Shown piece after piece: positions 63,748 through 64,000 of a stretch of DNA of 64,000 bases. Source of the stretch: Sedimentitalea arenosa (GTDB lineage: Bacteria; Pseudomonadota; Alphaproteobacteria; Rhodobacterales; Rhodobacteraceae). Location: positions 155,872-219,871 of the forward strand of contig NZ_JAELVR010000010.1 in the NCBI RefSeq assembly GCF_016428585.1, given 5' to 3'. The translations under genes were made by a program, and so were the position numbers. Under the pieces are notes generated by a model. That model ran no database searches, was not told the origin of the DNA, and saw nothing but the letters and a program-made list of their open reading frames with translations. Each line of letters begins with the position of its first letter. Position 1 is the stretch's first letter.

Positions 63748-64000
63748 ATTGGAACAAGCAACTACAGCGACTAGTTCAAGCGCGATGCGGTGCGTCAGAT
63801 CACTTTGCGCGGGTATCCGGTGGGGGAGGTTTCCCGGCGCTTGGGCGTGAGCACGCATTCTCTGTATGAATGGATGGAGCTTTTCGCGGACCCAGTTCCT
63901 AAGACGGGCGTCGATCACGAGGCCGAGAACCGTCGGCTGAAGTGGGTGCTGGCCCGTGTCATTGAGGAGCGTGACATCCTAAAAAAAGCAACGGCGTACT
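63748..64000 (+). pseudogene. IS3-family transposase OrfA, 5' end, with broken start and early stop
   Basis: The frame reads from ATT (63748, after AGGAGG) through SNYSD, then TAG (63772), then FKRDAVRQITLRGYPVGEVS, RRLGVSTHSLYEWMELFAD and EERDILKKATAY up to the window edge. This is the IS3-family OrfA helix-turn-helix with its leucine-zipper tail. The usual ATG has become ATT, and the usual Asp-Glu-Phe has lost its Glu to TAG, so this copy is probably dead. An A7 run (63981-63987) marks the area where IS3 elements frameshift to OrfB. A left end near 63650 (TGTTCAGTCCC) is possible. The rest lies beyond the window. Confidence 0.82.

Noticed and set aside
63607..63918. 103-codon minus-strand frame near the window end
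   Set aside because: It is antisense to the IS3 OrfA remnant and has no own features.

Overview
The window is GC-rich, densely packed chromosomal DNA with short intergenic gaps and many ATGA/GTGA stop-start overlaps. The gene set points to an alphaproteobacterium of the Rhodobacteraceae, most likely the marine Roseobacter group: a CcrM-type GANTC methyltransferase, an alphaproteobacterial-type porin, a CenR-like response regulator, a DUF3576 lipoprotein-leuS-lptE-holA block, a DUF2125 protein, an RbaV/RbaW-like partner-switching pair, AlkB, and glycine-betaine-type demethylation genes. The genus cannot be fixed from the sequence alone.

Layout. 0-4.6 kb: aldehyde dehydrogenase, HSL-type esterase, GT11 fucosyltransferase, RluA pseudouridine synthase and an NTF2-like protein. 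4.7-13.4 kb: a minus-strand cluster read from 13.4 kb downwards: XRE-cupin regulator, LysE exporter, GFA formaldehyde-type enzyme, LysE, FAD/GcvT demethylase, LysE, homocysteine S-methyltransferase, FAD/GcvT demethylase. It looks like a methylated-amine (betaine, dimethylglycine or sarcosine) catabolic operon, with palindromic operators in front of its regulator. 13.5-17.6 kb: thiolase, the STAS/HATPase pair, a 455-base gap with a strong inverted repeat, and gamma-glutamyltransferase. 17.6-28.9 kb: HspQ, a lytic-transglycosylase-like lipoprotein, LolA, FtsK, an aminotransferase, an amidase, a UbiH-family hydroxylase, UPF0434, a Lon-substrate-binding protein, a thioredoxin co-chaperone and exonuclease III. 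28.9-29.1 kb holds a perfect FNR-type box and a terminator-bounded candidate small RNA. 29.1-34.3 kb: CenR-like regulator, RibA, L,D-transpeptidase, YggS, porin, DUF3576 lipoprotein. 34.3-45.9 kb: LeuS-LptE-HolA, GST, BaiN-like flavoprotein, HNH protein, enoyl-CoA hydratase-like, SDR, DUF2125, PmbA, CysQ. 46.1-48.3 kb: GT30 Kdo-transferase-like protein and LpxK. 48.4-52.9 kb: CoA transferase, DsbA-like, DciA-like, MutY, AlkB. 53.2-57 kb: CcrM, RNase HII, an ABC-2 exporter with a small periplasmic protein. 57.2-63.5 kb: dipeptidase plus a complete five-gene peptide ABC importer. 63.7-64.0 kb: the broken start of an IS3-family transposase.

Themes. Much of the window serves the cell envelope (LptE, LolA, LpxK, GT30 protein, porin, L,D-transpeptidase, CenR-like) and the cell cycle or replication (FtsK, HolA, DciA, CcrM). 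Small accessory catabolic operons for methylated amines and peptides are set between them. No rRNA, tRNA, CRISPR array, phage region or defence island was seen. The most unusual signals are regulatory: the FNR-box/sRNA candidate, the operator cluster in front of the XRE-cupin gene, and three GANTC sites around the ccrM promoter.
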